54,021 nt of DNA from Rhodospirillales bacterium (GTDB taxonomy: Bacteria > Pseudomonadota > Alphaproteobacteria > Rhodospirillales > Casp-alpha2): positions 1 to 54,021 of the forward strand of contig JAJFIJ010000372.1 of the NCBI GenBank assembly GCA_021775105.1. Reading direction: 5' to 3'. The position numbers and the translations under genes are program-made. Every line of letters starts with the position of its first letter. Positions within the stretch are counted from its first letter, which is position 1. Below are positions 34,898-43,867 of the stretch, one piece after another. The notes below the pieces were generated by a model. That model was not told where the DNA came from. It worked only from the letters and a program-made list of their open reading frames with translations, and made no database searches.

Positions 34898-34944
34898 CAC
34901 TGGCAGTGTTGAGGTCGTCGGTTCGATCCCGATCGGCTCCACCA
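34898..34944 (+). repeat. attR core (right copy of 47-bp direct repeat)
   Basis: Exact copy of the tRNA-Ala(GGC) 3' 47 nt (27875-27921), without the tRNA 5' half, so it is not a functional tRNA. It marks the right boundary of the element. The original chromosomal tRNA terminator follows at 34956. Confidence 0.93.
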
Positions 34945-34955
34945 AGTTTTTCGGC

Positions 34956-34983
34956 AAAACCCCAAGGGAACCCTTGGGGTTTT
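34956..34983 (+). terminator. Original tRNA-Ala terminator, right of attR
   Basis: Stem AAAACCCCAAGG / CCTTGGGGTTTT with a 4-nt loop, 12 bp after the attR CCA. Nearly identical to the element copy at 27926-27951, including the following GTCCGTT. Confidence 0.85.
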
Positions 34984-35145
34984 GTCCGTTGTGGGACATC
35001 TTTCATTTTCCGCCCTCAAACCGAACGGCACGAGCTGAATTCGGCTGAATTTAAATTTGCACCAGCGTGATGCCCATCACACCCAATGGTCTGATTTTCA
35101 TCTAAATATTCCGCTATCGAAACAATAATGCTCTGGAGACGACCC

Positions 35146-35397
35146 ATGCAAATACAACACCAAATCAGCTCAACAGTTTCGCGGCCCCGATTTTTATCGA
35201 AAATTGCCTGCGACATGATGCGGCATGCGGCGGTTTCAAAAGGTATCGACAATTGGTTGCACATTCATGGCGGTTCATCAAAAGCGCCCAGTCTGGTCAC
35301 CCGCCAGCTGGCCAGCGATCTGTACGGCGATACAGATGAGACTTTGTTATTCCACGCCGCCCTCGTTCTGGTAATTAACCGTCACATAAGGGCCTGA
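35146..35397 (+). CDS. Small hypothetical protein
   Basis: 83-aa protein, not recognised. The ATG at 35146 has GGAG 8 nt upstream; the open frame reaches 35128. It is basic in the first third and helical further on (MRHAAVSKGIDNWLHIHGG, LASDLYGDTDETLLFHAAL), with a hydrophobic C-terminal end. It lies outside the element, about 200 bp right of attR, and upstream of the hybrid kinase. No signal peptide or known motif is seen. Confidence 0.45.
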   Translation: MQIQHQISSTVSRPRFLSKIACDMMRHAAVSKGIDNWLHIHGGSSKAPSLVTRQLASDLYGDTDETLLFHAALVLVINRHIRA

Positions 35398-35547
35398 ACA
35401 GGCTTCATCTGTGCCGCCCGATAAGCAACTGCCAAATATTATTTCTGGTATCACCGTGGTTCGTCGCCCATTATGGTATGCAGTTGAGCCGAATGTGCTT
35501 CAGCGGACATTCAGTGACAAAGCAGGGCTGAAATCATTCAGAAAATA

Positions 35548-38412
35548 ATGAAGATCATGCAGCCGTTCAGAAAATATATCGCGCTGATACCCTTGTTATC
35601 AGGGGGCATCGCACTTTCTGTATATGTCGCCAACACTGTTTATGATTCAGAAACCTTTCAGCGTCATCGCGCATTTGAAACCCAGGCGACCATCGTCGCT
35701 GACACCATTTCACAGGAACTTTCTTCCGGTCTCGGTCGCCTGCAATCTTTGAGCACCCACTTTGAATCGGGAATTACCATCAAGCAGCTTGGGTTCGAGC
35801 GGGCGTCCGCCCCCCTTTTACAGGGTTCCAAAAGCCTTCGTGCATTGGCCTGGGTCCCCTATGTTCCGGCAGGTCAGCGCCAGACGTATGAACAAATTCA
35901 GCGGTTCACAGGCTTCCAGGATTTTACATTTCTGGATGCGCTTGCAGATGGCGAGATGGCATCCGCTGTCGATCGTGAATCATATTTTCCGATCTACTTC
36001 ATCGAACCTTTCGCCGATTTTCAGTCCGTTTTCGGTTATGACCTCGGCTCCGACAAGACGTTGCGGACCGCACTGGAGAAATCCCGCGACGACGGCAGGG
36101 TAACCATCGCAATCCGCAAAAAGCAGGCTTTCGACGTTCTGGCGTTCCGACCCATCTACAAACGTGACGTTCGCCACGACGTTATCGACACCCGACGACG
36201 GGGCCTGATCGGCTTTGCCGTCGGCCTGTTTCAGCTCGACAGCATCGCCAACCGACTTTTTGGTGAAACCCTGACCACGCAGCACCTCATCCTGTCGATT
36301 TCGACAATGGCAAGACCGCCAACCGAACTCAGCGGTACCGGCGAGCAAATCACAAGGCGCAAGGGTGAACCATCCGGATATGAAAAAACGTCAGACCTGG
36401 TGTTCGGCGATCAGCTTTGGCGGATCACCGTTGGGACGGCACCGGGGCACCCCCTGCTTCAAACACCCCTGAACTACAGGCTGATCTTGCTGAGCGGTAT
36501 TCTGATTACCGGTCTTCTCGCAGGCATGCTCGGGTATGGCACGTATCGGGATGTTTTGACGAAGCAACTGATTGAGGAACGCACCCATCAACTGAGAGAG
36601 CGTGAACGGCAGTTTTTGCTGATCTTCAATGCCACCGCAGAAGCGATTGTTACGTTTGAACGTGACGGAACCATAACCAACGTTAACGACAAAACCGAAA
36701 ATCTGTTTGGCTATACACGCGAAGAACTGATTGGCTCCAACATGTCGAGCCTGATGCCGGAACAGGAATGGCTGACGCAACAAAAGCACATCACCTACAT
36801 TGATACAGATGCGCCAACTTCCTTCGGCCAGCGCCGGGAGTTAACAGCACGCCGCAAGGACAGAGCGCGGTTTTTCATGGATATGGCCGTTAACCGTTTC
36901 GAACATCAGGAAAAATCGGCATTTGTTGCCGTCATGCGCGACATTACGGAACGCAAGGAAACTGTTCGCAAACTGGAAGAAAACAAGATTGAAATGACAG
37001 ACTATATCCGTGAACTGGAGGCGTCTCGCCAAACGATGGAGATACAGGCGGCGGAAATTGTCACAATCGCTGAAGAACAGAATTATCTGCGGGCCAAAGC
37101 GGAAGCGGCTGACAACAGTAAATCGGACTTTCTCGCCACCATGAGCCACGAAATCCGTACCCCGCTGACCAGCATACTGGGCGTTTCGGATCTGATCCTG
37201 ACCGCGCTCAACGATCCCGCTCAACGCGAAAACGTTCTGATCATCAAGCGTGCCGGACAGGGCCTGCTCAGGATCATCAATGACATCCTTGACCATTCCA
37301 AACTGGAAGCCGGCAAACTGGAAATTGATGCCATTGATTTTCATCTGGAAAGTACAATCAAGAACACACTGGAGGTGCTTCTGCACCGGGCCGATGAACG
37401 CGATATTTTTCTCGACTATAAAATTTCCAAAGACCTGCCCGACGGCATCAACGCCGACCCCCTGCGCATTCACCAGATCCTTGTCAATCTGATCGGCAAT
37501 GCCATCAAATTCACGCAAAACGGCCGGGTCTCGTTGAAAATCTCCCCGACTGAAAACATTGGTGGCCTCGCCGGAAACGATGCCGGAAACAACGCCATAA
37601 ACAATAGCGGGCTCAAATTCACCATTACTGACACAGGTATCGGCATCTCGGAAGAAGCCCAGAAACGCCTGTTCGGAAAGTTCGAGCAGGAAGATGCCTC
37701 GACAACCCGAACTTATGGCGGATCGGGGCTCGGACTATCGATCTGTAAAATGCTGACTGAACTGATGGGAGGCGAGATCGGCGTCTCCAGCAAGCTTGGC
37801 GAAGGCAGCACGTTCTGGTTCACGCTACCCTGCAACGCCGCGACAAAAGATGTTGCACCGGGCAATCTTTCTGACCAGAAACTTGTTTATGGAACAAATC
37901 GTGCCCTGAATATCCTGCTGGCGGAAGACAACCGGGTTAACCGGATGCTGATTTCCAACATGCTGGTCAATATCGGGCACCGGGTCGATACCGCCGAGGA
38001 TGGAGAAATGGCCATCAATGCGATATCTGAAGGCGACTATGATCTGGTTCTGATGGATGTCCGCATGCCAAAACTGGGGGGACCGGAAGCAACCGGGATC
38101 ATTCGTGCACAAGAGGACGAAAACACCCATCTGCCGATCATTGCCGTTACCGCAGATGCAACAACCACCCATCGTGATCATTTTATCGAGGTCGGTATGG
38201 ATGCCGTGGTCGCCAAGCCCATTGATCTGGATATTTTGCTGAATGCAATTGATCGGGCGATGGATGAGAAAATCCATACATCGAAACTTGTCGCCGTTGA
38301 AGAGACTAGGCCCGCCCTTCAGGACAACGCCAGAGAAGAGCCGCCCGGCGAACCGGCAGAAGACAACGAAGCCCTCGGAGATCTTTTAAAACGCATGTCG
38401 GAATTTTCCTGA
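35548..38412 (+). CDS. CHASE-PAS hybrid sensor histidine kinase
   Basis: 954-aa membrane sensor. Transmembrane helix ~12-30, extracytoplasmic CHASE domain (~60-250; includes LRALAWVPYVPAGQR and the YFPIYFIEPF stretch), second helix ~313-335, PAS (~355-470), coiled coil, HisKA with phospho-His534 (SHEIRTPL), HATPase_c (NLIGNAIKFTQNG, DTGIGI, GSGLGLSI) and a C-terminal receiver with phospho-acceptor Asp837 (LVLMDVRMPK). CHASE domains bind small ligands such as cytokinin-like molecules or peptides, but the ligand is unknown. No histidine phosphotransfer protein or response regulator is adjacent; the orphan receiver at 16144 is one possible partner. Confidence 0.93.
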   Translation: MKIMQPFRKYIALIPLLSGGIALSVYVANTVYDSETFQRHRAFETQATIVADTISQELSSGLGRLQSLSTHFESGITIKQLGFERASAPLLQGSKSLRALAWVPYVPAGQRQTYEQIQRFTGFQDFTFLDALADGEMASAVDRESYFPIYFIEPFADFQSVFGYDLGSDKTLRTALEKSRDDGRVTIAIRKKQAFDVLAFRPIYKRDVRHDVIDTRRRGLIGFAVGLFQLDSIANRLFGETLTTQHLILSISTMARPPTELSGTGEQITRRKGEPSGYEKTSDLVFGDQLWRITVGTAPGHPLLQTPLNYRLILLSGILITGLLAGMLGYGTYRDVLTKQLIEERTHQLRERERQFLLIFNATAEAIVTFERDGTITNVNDKTENLFGYTREELIGSNMSSLMPEQEWLTQQKHITYIDTDAPTSFGQRRELTARRKDRARFFMDMAVNRFEHQEKSAFVAVMRDITERKETVRKLEENKIEMTDYIRELEASRQTMEIQAAEIVTIAEEQNYLRAKAEAADNSKSDFLATMSHEIRTPLTSILGVSDLILTALNDPAQRENVLIIKRAGQGLLRIINDILDHSKLEAGKLEIDAIDFHLESTIKNTLEVLLHRADERDIFLDYKISKDLPDGINADPLRIHQILVNLIGNAIKFTQNGRVSLKISPTENIGGLAGNDAGNNAINNSGLKFTITDTGIGISEEAQKRLFGKFEQEDASTTRTYGGSGLGLSICKMLTELMGGEIGVSSKLGEGSTFWFTLPCNAATKDVAPGNLSDQKLVYGTNRALNILLAEDNRVNRMLISNMLVNIGHRVDTAEDGEMAINAISEGDYDLVLMDVRMPKLGGPEATGIIRAQEDENTHLPIIAVTADATTTHRDHFIEVGMDAVVAKPIDLDILLNAIDRAMDEKIHTSKLVAVEETRPALQDNAREEPPGEPAEDNEALGDLLKRMSEFS

Positions 38413-38524
38413 GATATCCTGAACCCAGCTATCTTCTTCAAACACGGGCAATCGGTATTGCAGACAGGAAACTGGCGAACAACTCTTTCAAGCAACACGC
38501 TGATCACCGGATTTTTCCATTTCA

Positions 38525-38659
38525 TCAAACACCGCAACAATCCGCGGAATCAGCCTGAGATGTTTTTTGTTGAGATAGTGAAATAACTCGATCCGTGCCG
38601 AGGGCCAGATCCGGCAACAGAAGCAATACCGCAACAAGACAAAGAGCTGAAAGCTTCAT
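38525..38659 (-). pseudogene. Short signal-peptide ORF, probable remnant of a solute-binding protein gene
   Basis: 44-codon frame beginning MKLSALCLVAVLLLLPDLAL, a clear signal peptide, then ~22 residues and a stop. In another frame just downstream the text reads VFDEMEKSGDQRVA, reminiscent of the C-terminal end of solute-binding family 3 proteins (compare the gene at 51063). This suggests a gene reduced to its two ends by deletion. The evidence is thin. The rest of the gap 38413-38719 shows nothing else. Confidence 0.35.
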
Positions 38660-38719
38660 TTGCGCGTATCCATCTGACAATTTCAGAATCATGAACCCGG
38701 TTCGATACCAGTTGAAGAA

Positions 38720-39487
38720 CTACACCTGCCGCCTGAGCATCCTGAGTACCATAAAGCATGCCATGGCGGCTGCCAGATGTTTCAATGAATGACCACTGAC
38801 GATGTGATTCGTTAACTCAAATACCAGATCATCAAAATGCTCCAGCACCTTGGCCACTGCGTACCACAGGACAACCGCCACCAGCCCGCCTTTCCCCGTA
38901 TACCTTGCCTTGGGGAACAATCTGCAAATGAACGGCATCAGCAAGATCGGCAGGAACTGCACCAGTGCATAGAAACGCAGATCACCCCTTCCCATCTGTT
39001 CCGAATATTCCCAGTAAAACAGGCTGGTGATGCCAAGGACAACAAGCACCGGCAAAACGATGGTTATACCAACCCGCCTGTCGATGCGATCCGCAATCAG
39101 CGCCGCGGTCAGGCCCATAAAACCGGCTGTCATTGGCAGCCGGTCCCAGAACAGGCGGGCGTTGGTCGGGGACTCATGATACCAGGCAGAGCCGACCCCG
39201 ACGGCGATGACACCGATGAAAAAGACAACGTAGGGGACGGCGTCGGATGGATAATCGAACAACCCGCCCGAACGACCTTTCAGGACAGCGATCATACCAA
39301 CAAACCCAGCCAGCAAAAACCCGGCACTGGAGACAACATCACCGAAGTTGGCAATTCCCAAAACGGCGCGCTGGTCGGCAAAATTGTGATAGGCCGGATC
39401 CTGCGGGATGGCATCGACAAACAATGTGCCGATGATGGCTGCCGCCGAAATACCGGCCAGCACGACGATCCGCAGCGTCAAACTCAT
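38720..39487 (-). CDS. CREST-superfamily (alkaline ceramidase-like) membrane hydrolase
   Basis: 255-aa protein with about seven transmembrane helices. The CREST family (ceramidase/PAQR/Per1) metal-site motifs are visible: YHNFADQR and SSAGFLLAG near the start, GSAWYHESPTNARLFWDRLPM (His and Asp) in the middle, and SGHSLKHLAAA (two His) near the end. Such enzymes hydrolyse amide or ester bonds in lipids inside the membrane. Overlap of 4 bp with the upstream acyltransferase/ligase fusion makes it the last gene of a four-gene lipid operon. Ceramide itself need not be the substrate. Confidence 0.82.
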   Translation of the reverse strand: MSLTLRIVVLAGISAAAIIGTLFVDAIPQDPAYHNFADQRAVLGIANFGDVVSSAGFLLAGFVGMIAVLKGRSGGLFDYPSDAVPYVVFFIGVIAVGVGSAWYHESPTNARLFWDRLPMTAGFMGLTAALIADRIDRRVGITIVLPVLVVLGITSLFYWEYSEQMGRGDLRFYALVQFLPILLMPFICRLFPKARYTGKGGLVAVVLWYAVAKVLEHFDDLVFELTNHIVSGHSLKHLAAAMACFMVLRMLRRQV

Positions 39488-42400
39488 TCCGCGCCCTCGG
39501 CCATTTTCTGAACCCCGAGATAATCAGTCTTCCCGGTTCCGAGAACCGGCAACTGATCAACAATGCGGATATCTTTTGGCACCAGAAGTTCAGCAATGCC
39601 GGTTTCACGGGCAAAAGCGACAAGCGCACTACGATCGGCATGATCATTGTCGCTGAGCAGAATAACCTGCTCGCCTTTTTTCGGGTCCGGCAGGGCAACA
39701 GCGGCGTGCTGATGGTTGGGCCAGAGCTGATCGGCCATGGCCTCGACCGCACCCAGCGACACCATTTCCCCGGCGATTTTGGCAAACCGCCTGGCCCGTC
39801 CCTTGATGGTGACAAACCCCTCATCATCGATCTCGACAATATCACCGGTATCATATTCACCACCATCGGGGGGTTGCAGCTCTCCGGGACGGTCGCTCAG
39901 CAGATAGCCCTTCATGATGTTGGGGCCTTTAACGATCAACCGGCCGCCCTCATCAATGCCGGGGACCGGCTCAAGCCGGGTTTTTATGCCGGGCATCATG
40001 CGCCCGACACTGCCGGCCTTGAAATGCATCGGCGTATTGGCCGCCAGCACAGGCGACGTTTCCGTCGCTCCGTATCCTTCAAGAATACGCAGACCAAACC
40101 TGTCGGCCCAGACGCGACGGGTTTCATCCCTGACCTTCTCGGCCCCGGCGAACACATAACGCAGGCTGTAAAAATCATAGGCGTGGGCAACTCTGGCATA
40201 ACCCGACAGGAAGGTATCGGTGCCGAACATCACGGTCGCATTGGTGTCATAGACCAGAGCCGGAACAAGGCGGTAATGCAGCGGCGATGGATAGAGGAAT
40301 GTCCGCACCCCGGACAGCAACGGCAACAGCAGGCCGCCGGTCAATCCAAACGAATGGAAGACCGGCAAGGCATTGAAGACTATATCGGTCGGATTGAAAT
40401 CGATCACGCTGGCCAGCTGTTCACGGTTGGCAAGCAGGTTGTGATGCGACAGCACAACGCCTTTCGGCACCCCCTCAGAACCCGACGTAAACAGCACAAC
40501 ACCCGCATCATCCGGATCGACCCGTTGGCGGGCATGGAAGGAGCCGACGAAAGGACGCATAAACAGACCAAACAGCTTGTCGGCAATATTGATCCTGCTT
40601 TTGATATCTTCCATGTAGACGATGGTGGTATGTGCGCCAAGCGCGCTGATCTGATCCTCAAGTTTTGCCATTTCGACAAATCGTCGCGACGTCAGCACGG
40701 CTTTCAGTTTTGCCACTTCAATGGCCGAGATCATGTTCTTTGCCCCGGTCGAAAAATTAAGCATCGCCGGAACGCGTCCGAAGGCCTGCAAACCGAAGAA
40801 CGTGGCCGCCGTGGCGACAGCATTGGGCAGCATCACGCCAACATATTCGCCCTTGGCCGTGATCGTCGACAACCGGCGACCAAGAACAAGACAGCCCAGT
40901 ATCAGCCGGTCATAAGACATCGGCTTGCGTTCGACGTCTTCGACGGCAATCGCTTTTTTGCCGTGAATATGACGCGCATCCAGCAATGCCTGAAACAGCG
41001 TTTGATCGGTTTTCCGGGTTTCGAAAATCAGATTGGTCATGACATCATGCAATTTGTCACCGGCCCGTTTCCGCCGTTCCTTGCCGACCGTCCCGTCACC
41101 CAGATCAAACATCCGGGGTTGCTGGATGGTAATCGTGATCTTGGGGAAGCAGCGCAGGCGCACCTTGCCCTTGAGGCGCGAAAATGGTGTGTACTGCGCC
41201 CCGTCAATGCGGATCGGCACCAGTGGCGCACCGGCCTTGTCGGCGATCATGCCGGGGCCTTCGTATATTTTCATCAAGGCACCGGTAACCGTAATGCGCC
41301 CTTCCGGGAAAATGACACAGTGATGACCTTCACCAACAATCCTGATCAGCGACTTAATGGCCAGCGGATTGGCCGGGTCCATGGGGAAAGCGTTGACCAG
41401 CGTCAGGAACGGTCGTACCCACCATTGCCGGGCAATGTAGGTATCGATGGCGAAAGTCGGTTTTTTCGGCAGGTAGGTCGCCAGCAAAACCGCATCCAGA
41501 AAGGACACATGGTTGACGACGATGACCGCCTTGTCCCCGGCCTTCGCCATATTTTCCAGACCGCGAACCTCAACCCGGTAACAGAATTTCAGTACCGCAC
41601 GAAGCACCGCCTTGACCAGCGCGTCCGGCAGCAAGGCCGAGATATAGACAGCTGCACCAGCATTGACGACGGCCAGAACCAGAAAGACTTCCGGTACCGT
41701 CATTTCAAATGCCAGCATGAGGCTGGCGGCCAATGCGCCGGTCACCATAAAGGCGGCGTTGAGAATGTTGTTGGCGGCAATCACGCGCGAGCGCCGGTCT
41801 TCGGCACTACGGCTCTGCATGATCGCATAAAGCGGCACGATAAACAGGCCGCCACAGACAGATATGCCGAGCAGATCGCCAAGCAGACGCCAGGCCTGCG
41901 GATCACTCAGGAATTCTCGAAATCCGGCCAGCGGACCGGCTGGAACCGGCAACGATGAGCTGGCCCAGAACAGATCAAGGATGAAGGCGGTCATGCCAAG
42001 CGCGCCGAAAGGGACATATTGAGCCGAGATAACGCCCTTGAGAATGCGGTTACACAGCAGCGAGCCAAGCCCGATGCCAATGGAAAATACCGTCAGGAAC
42101 AGGGTGACGACGGTTTGATCGCCGCCAACAACATTCTTTGCAAAAGCCGGAAACTGCGAAAGAAACGTCGCACCCACCAGCCAGAACCAGGAGATCCCCA
42201 TAATCGAAAGAAAGACCCCCCGGTTGCCGCGCGCCAGTCCGACAACATTCCAGGTTTCGTTGAAAATATTGAAATTGACCTTGAGAGTCGGTGCCGGTGC
42301 CGGCGCGGCAGGGATAAGAAAGCTCGCTAACCAGCCCGTGACAGCAAGGCCGAGAATACATGCGGATATTGTCACTACACCGTTGGTGGTGAGGATCAGC

Positions 42401-42900
42401 AATCCTCCGGCAATGGTGCCGATCAGGATGGCAAGGAAGGTTCCGGCCTCAATCAGCGCGTTGCCGCCAATCAGTTCGTCTTCGTCCAGATGGTCCGGCA
42501 ATATTGAATATTTAAGAGGTCCGAAATAGGCAGACTGCACCCCCATCAGAAACAGCACACCGAGAAGAATATTGGTGTCATTTGTGTGCAGGCCGAAAAC
42601 CGCGCCACCCATGATGCAAATCTCACCAAACTTGATCCATCGAACCAACCGCGATTTTTCAAATTTGTCGGCCAGTTGTCCGGCGTTGGCAGAAAACAGG
42701 AAAAACGGCAGAATAAAAATCCCGGCGGCCATGGTGACCAGAATTTGCGGATTGATTGCCGTGCCGTCCGCCAATTTGTAGAGGATCAGGATAATCAGCG
42801 CATTCTTGAACAGGTTGTCGTTGGCGGCACCCAGAAACTGCGTGACAAACAGCGGCCAGAACCGCCGCGTCTGGAAAAGATGAAACTGGTTATCCTGCAT
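39484..42900 (-). CDS. Aas-type fusion: LplT-like MFS + PlsC acyltransferase + acyl-ACP/CoA ligase
   Basis: 1138-aa three-part protein. Residues ~1-430 are a 12-helix MFS domain like lysophospholipid flippase LplT. ~435-640 is a PlsC acyltransferase with NHVSFLD (His464, Asp469) and IFPEGRITVTG. ~650-1138 is an AMP-binding ligase with FTSGSEGVPKGVVLSHHNLL, YGATETSP and a C-terminal TGKTDY lysine motif. Together they would import a lysophospholipid, activate a fatty acid and re-acylate the lipid. E. coli splits this into LplT and Aas. It overlaps the lipase gene by 11 bp and the CREST gene by 4 bp. Confidence 0.9.
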   Translation of the reverse strand: MQDNQFHLFQTRRFWPLFVTQFLGAANDNLFKNALIILILYKLADGTAINPQILVTMAAGIFILPFFLFSANAGQLADKFEKSRLVRWIKFGEICIMGGAVFGLHTNDTNILLGVLFLMGVQSAYFGPLKYSILPDHLDEDELIGGNALIEAGTFLAILIGTIAGGLLILTTNGVVTISACILGLAVTGWLASFLIPAAPAPAPTLKVNFNIFNETWNVVGLARGNRGVFLSIMGISWFWLVGATFLSQFPAFAKNVVGGDQTVVTLFLTVFSIGIGLGSLLCNRILKGVISAQYVPFGALGMTAFILDLFWASSSLPVPAGPLAGFREFLSDPQAWRLLGDLLGISVCGGLFIVPLYAIMQSRSAEDRRSRVIAANNILNAAFMVTGALAASLMLAFEMTVPEVFLVLAVVNAGAAVYISALLPDALVKAVLRAVLKFCYRVEVRGLENMAKAGDKAVIVVNHVSFLDAVLLATYLPKKPTFAIDTYIARQWWVRPFLTLVNAFPMDPANPLAIKSLIRIVGEGHHCVIFPEGRITVTGALMKIYEGPGMIADKAGAPLVPIRIDGAQYTPFSRLKGKVRLRCFPKITITIQQPRMFDLGDGTVGKERRKRAGDKLHDVMTNLIFETRKTDQTLFQALLDARHIHGKKAIAVEDVERKPMSYDRLILGCLVLGRRLSTITAKGEYVGVMLPNAVATAATFFGLQAFGRVPAMLNFSTGAKNMISAIEVAKLKAVLTSRRFVEMAKLEDQISALGAHTTIVYMEDIKSRINIADKLFGLFMRPFVGSFHARQRVDPDDAGVVLFTSGSEGVPKGVVLSHHNLLANREQLASVIDFNPTDIVFNALPVFHSFGLTGGLLLPLLSGVRTFLYPSPLHYRLVPALVYDTNATVMFGTDTFLSGYARVAHAYDFYSLRYVFAGAEKVRDETRRVWADRFGLRILEGYGATETSPVLAANTPMHFKAGSVGRMMPGIKTRLEPVPGIDEGGRLIVKGPNIMKGYLLSDRPGELQPPDGGEYDTGDIVEIDDEGFVTIKGRARRFAKIAGEMVSLGAVEAMADQLWPNHQHAAVALPDPKKGEQVILLSDNDHADRSALVAFARETGIAELLVPKDIRIVDQLPVLGTGKTDYLGVQKMAEGAE

Positions 42901-43867
42901 GATGGTCGCTCTTTTCTTCAGTTAAAGAGGTTGAATTCGCAAATTTTCCGGTCTTCAAGAAACGGAGCGTGGCCCGCACGGATACTGGATGGTTGGAAAT
43001 ATTAACGTGAAAGGAGTTGACCCTGATTACGTCCCGTGCGCCGGGCTGGTCCGTTTCGCTGACCCGGACTGTGCCGTCATTGTCACCCGTAATCCATGGA
43101 TTGATTCCGCGATCATTACCCGTTCCACCGATGATCATTCCGAACTCTTCACGCAAGGGCGCTATGGTCCGAACATGTTCTGGCACCAGTTGCTGTCCTG
43201 CAGACCCGTACAGCCACTTGTAGAGCCAGACATTTCTCAGCCGCTTTGCGACAACCGACCCCTGATTGGGTGGCGCGATCTGGACGATACGATGAATCGT
43301 AATGCGTTCCTGCCAGCGCTGGGGCGTAGACAACATCTGGCGCACAACCAACCCGCCCATCGAGTGCGCGACAAAAGAAACCGTCTTGATGCCGTCAAGG
43401 TTTTCAATCAGGCCAGATAGAGTTTCGGCATGATCTTCAATCCGCAGGCGCGTGCTCGCATAACTGACGTTGGCGACCGCATGGCCCTGATCCTTAAGGC
43501 GTTCGGCAAGATTGCTGAATGTCCCGGTCGAACGTCCAATTCCGTGCATAAGGATGACCAGATGATCGGATCGTTGCTGCAACCTGTCCAGGTTACGCCG
43601 GTCATCGAGCACCTCACGACAATGAATCCGGCCTCCCCAGGCCCTGCGGACGTTACCCGGGTCCAGCAGACGGTAATGGTCCGTCCAGACATTACGTTGA
43701 ATACGCCACCCGGCGAGGTGATGGACATCCGACCATAGCTGTTTTCCGCCGAGTGTTTTCGACGGTATATTGATCGGGCGTTTGGCATTTGCCACACCCA
43801 CGATCGATCCCGCCACCAACACCAGCCCGATAAGGCCAACCGCAAGCCAGCGCATAAATTCGCTCAT
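42890..43867 (-). CDS. Alpha/beta-hydrolase, lipase-like
   Basis: 325-aa protein with an N-terminal signal anchor (residues ~5-27) and an alpha/beta-hydrolase domain. Oxyanion loop LMHGIGRST, nucleophile Ser in VAHSMGGLVV, and a later DNDGTV with a C-terminal His (FHVNISNHP) complete a triad. The layout fits triacylglycerol or phospholipid lipases acting outside the inner membrane. It overlaps TetR (4 bp) upstream and the Aas-type fusion (11 bp) downstream, which suggests release of fatty acids or lysolipids later re-used by the fusion protein. Confidence 0.85.
   Translation of the reverse strand: MSEFMRWLAVGLIGLVLVAGSIVGVANAKRPINIPSKTLGGKQLWSDVHHLAGWRIQRNVWTDHYRLLDPGNVRRAWGGRIHCREVLDDRRNLDRLQQRSDHLVILMHGIGRSTGTFSNLAERLKDQGHAVANVSYASTRLRIEDHAETLSGLIENLDGIKTVSFVAHSMGGLVVRQMLSTPQRWQERITIHRIVQIAPPNQGSVVAKRLRNVWLYKWLYGSAGQQLVPEHVRTIAPLREEFGMIIGGTGNDRGINPWITGDNDGTVRVSETDQPGARDVIRVNSFHVNISNHPVSVRATLRFLKTGKFANSTSLTEEKSDHHAG

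Larger units (their letters stand above)
27875..34944. mobile_element. Minimal integrative element carrying a type II-C CRISPR-Cas system
   Basis: About 7.0 kb bounded by 47-bp exact direct repeats of the tRNA-Ala 3' half. Contents from left to right: integrase (minus strand, next to the intact tRNA, the usual layout of tRNA-site islands), a 19-repeat CRISPR array, cas2, cas1, cas9 and tracrRNA, then ~185 bp of non-coding end. No phage, conjugation, toxin or excisionase gene is seen; the only cargo is the CRISPR-Cas system. The boundaries are read directly from the sequence. That the unit once moved as a whole is inferred. Confidence 0.85.

Noticed and set aside
34898-34944. A second tRNA-Ala
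   Set aside because: Only the 3' 47 nt are present; there is no acceptor 5' strand or D-arm, so it is the attR duplicate.
34945-38412. The possibility that the element extends to the right and includes the hybrid kinase
   Set aside because: The duplicated core ends at 34944 and the original tRNA terminator follows, so the right boundary is there.
39640-41958. 772-codon open frame on the + strand
   Set aside because: It lies wholly antisense to the Aas-type fusion gene, is rich in Arg/Gln/His, and shows no family motif; a GC-codon shadow.
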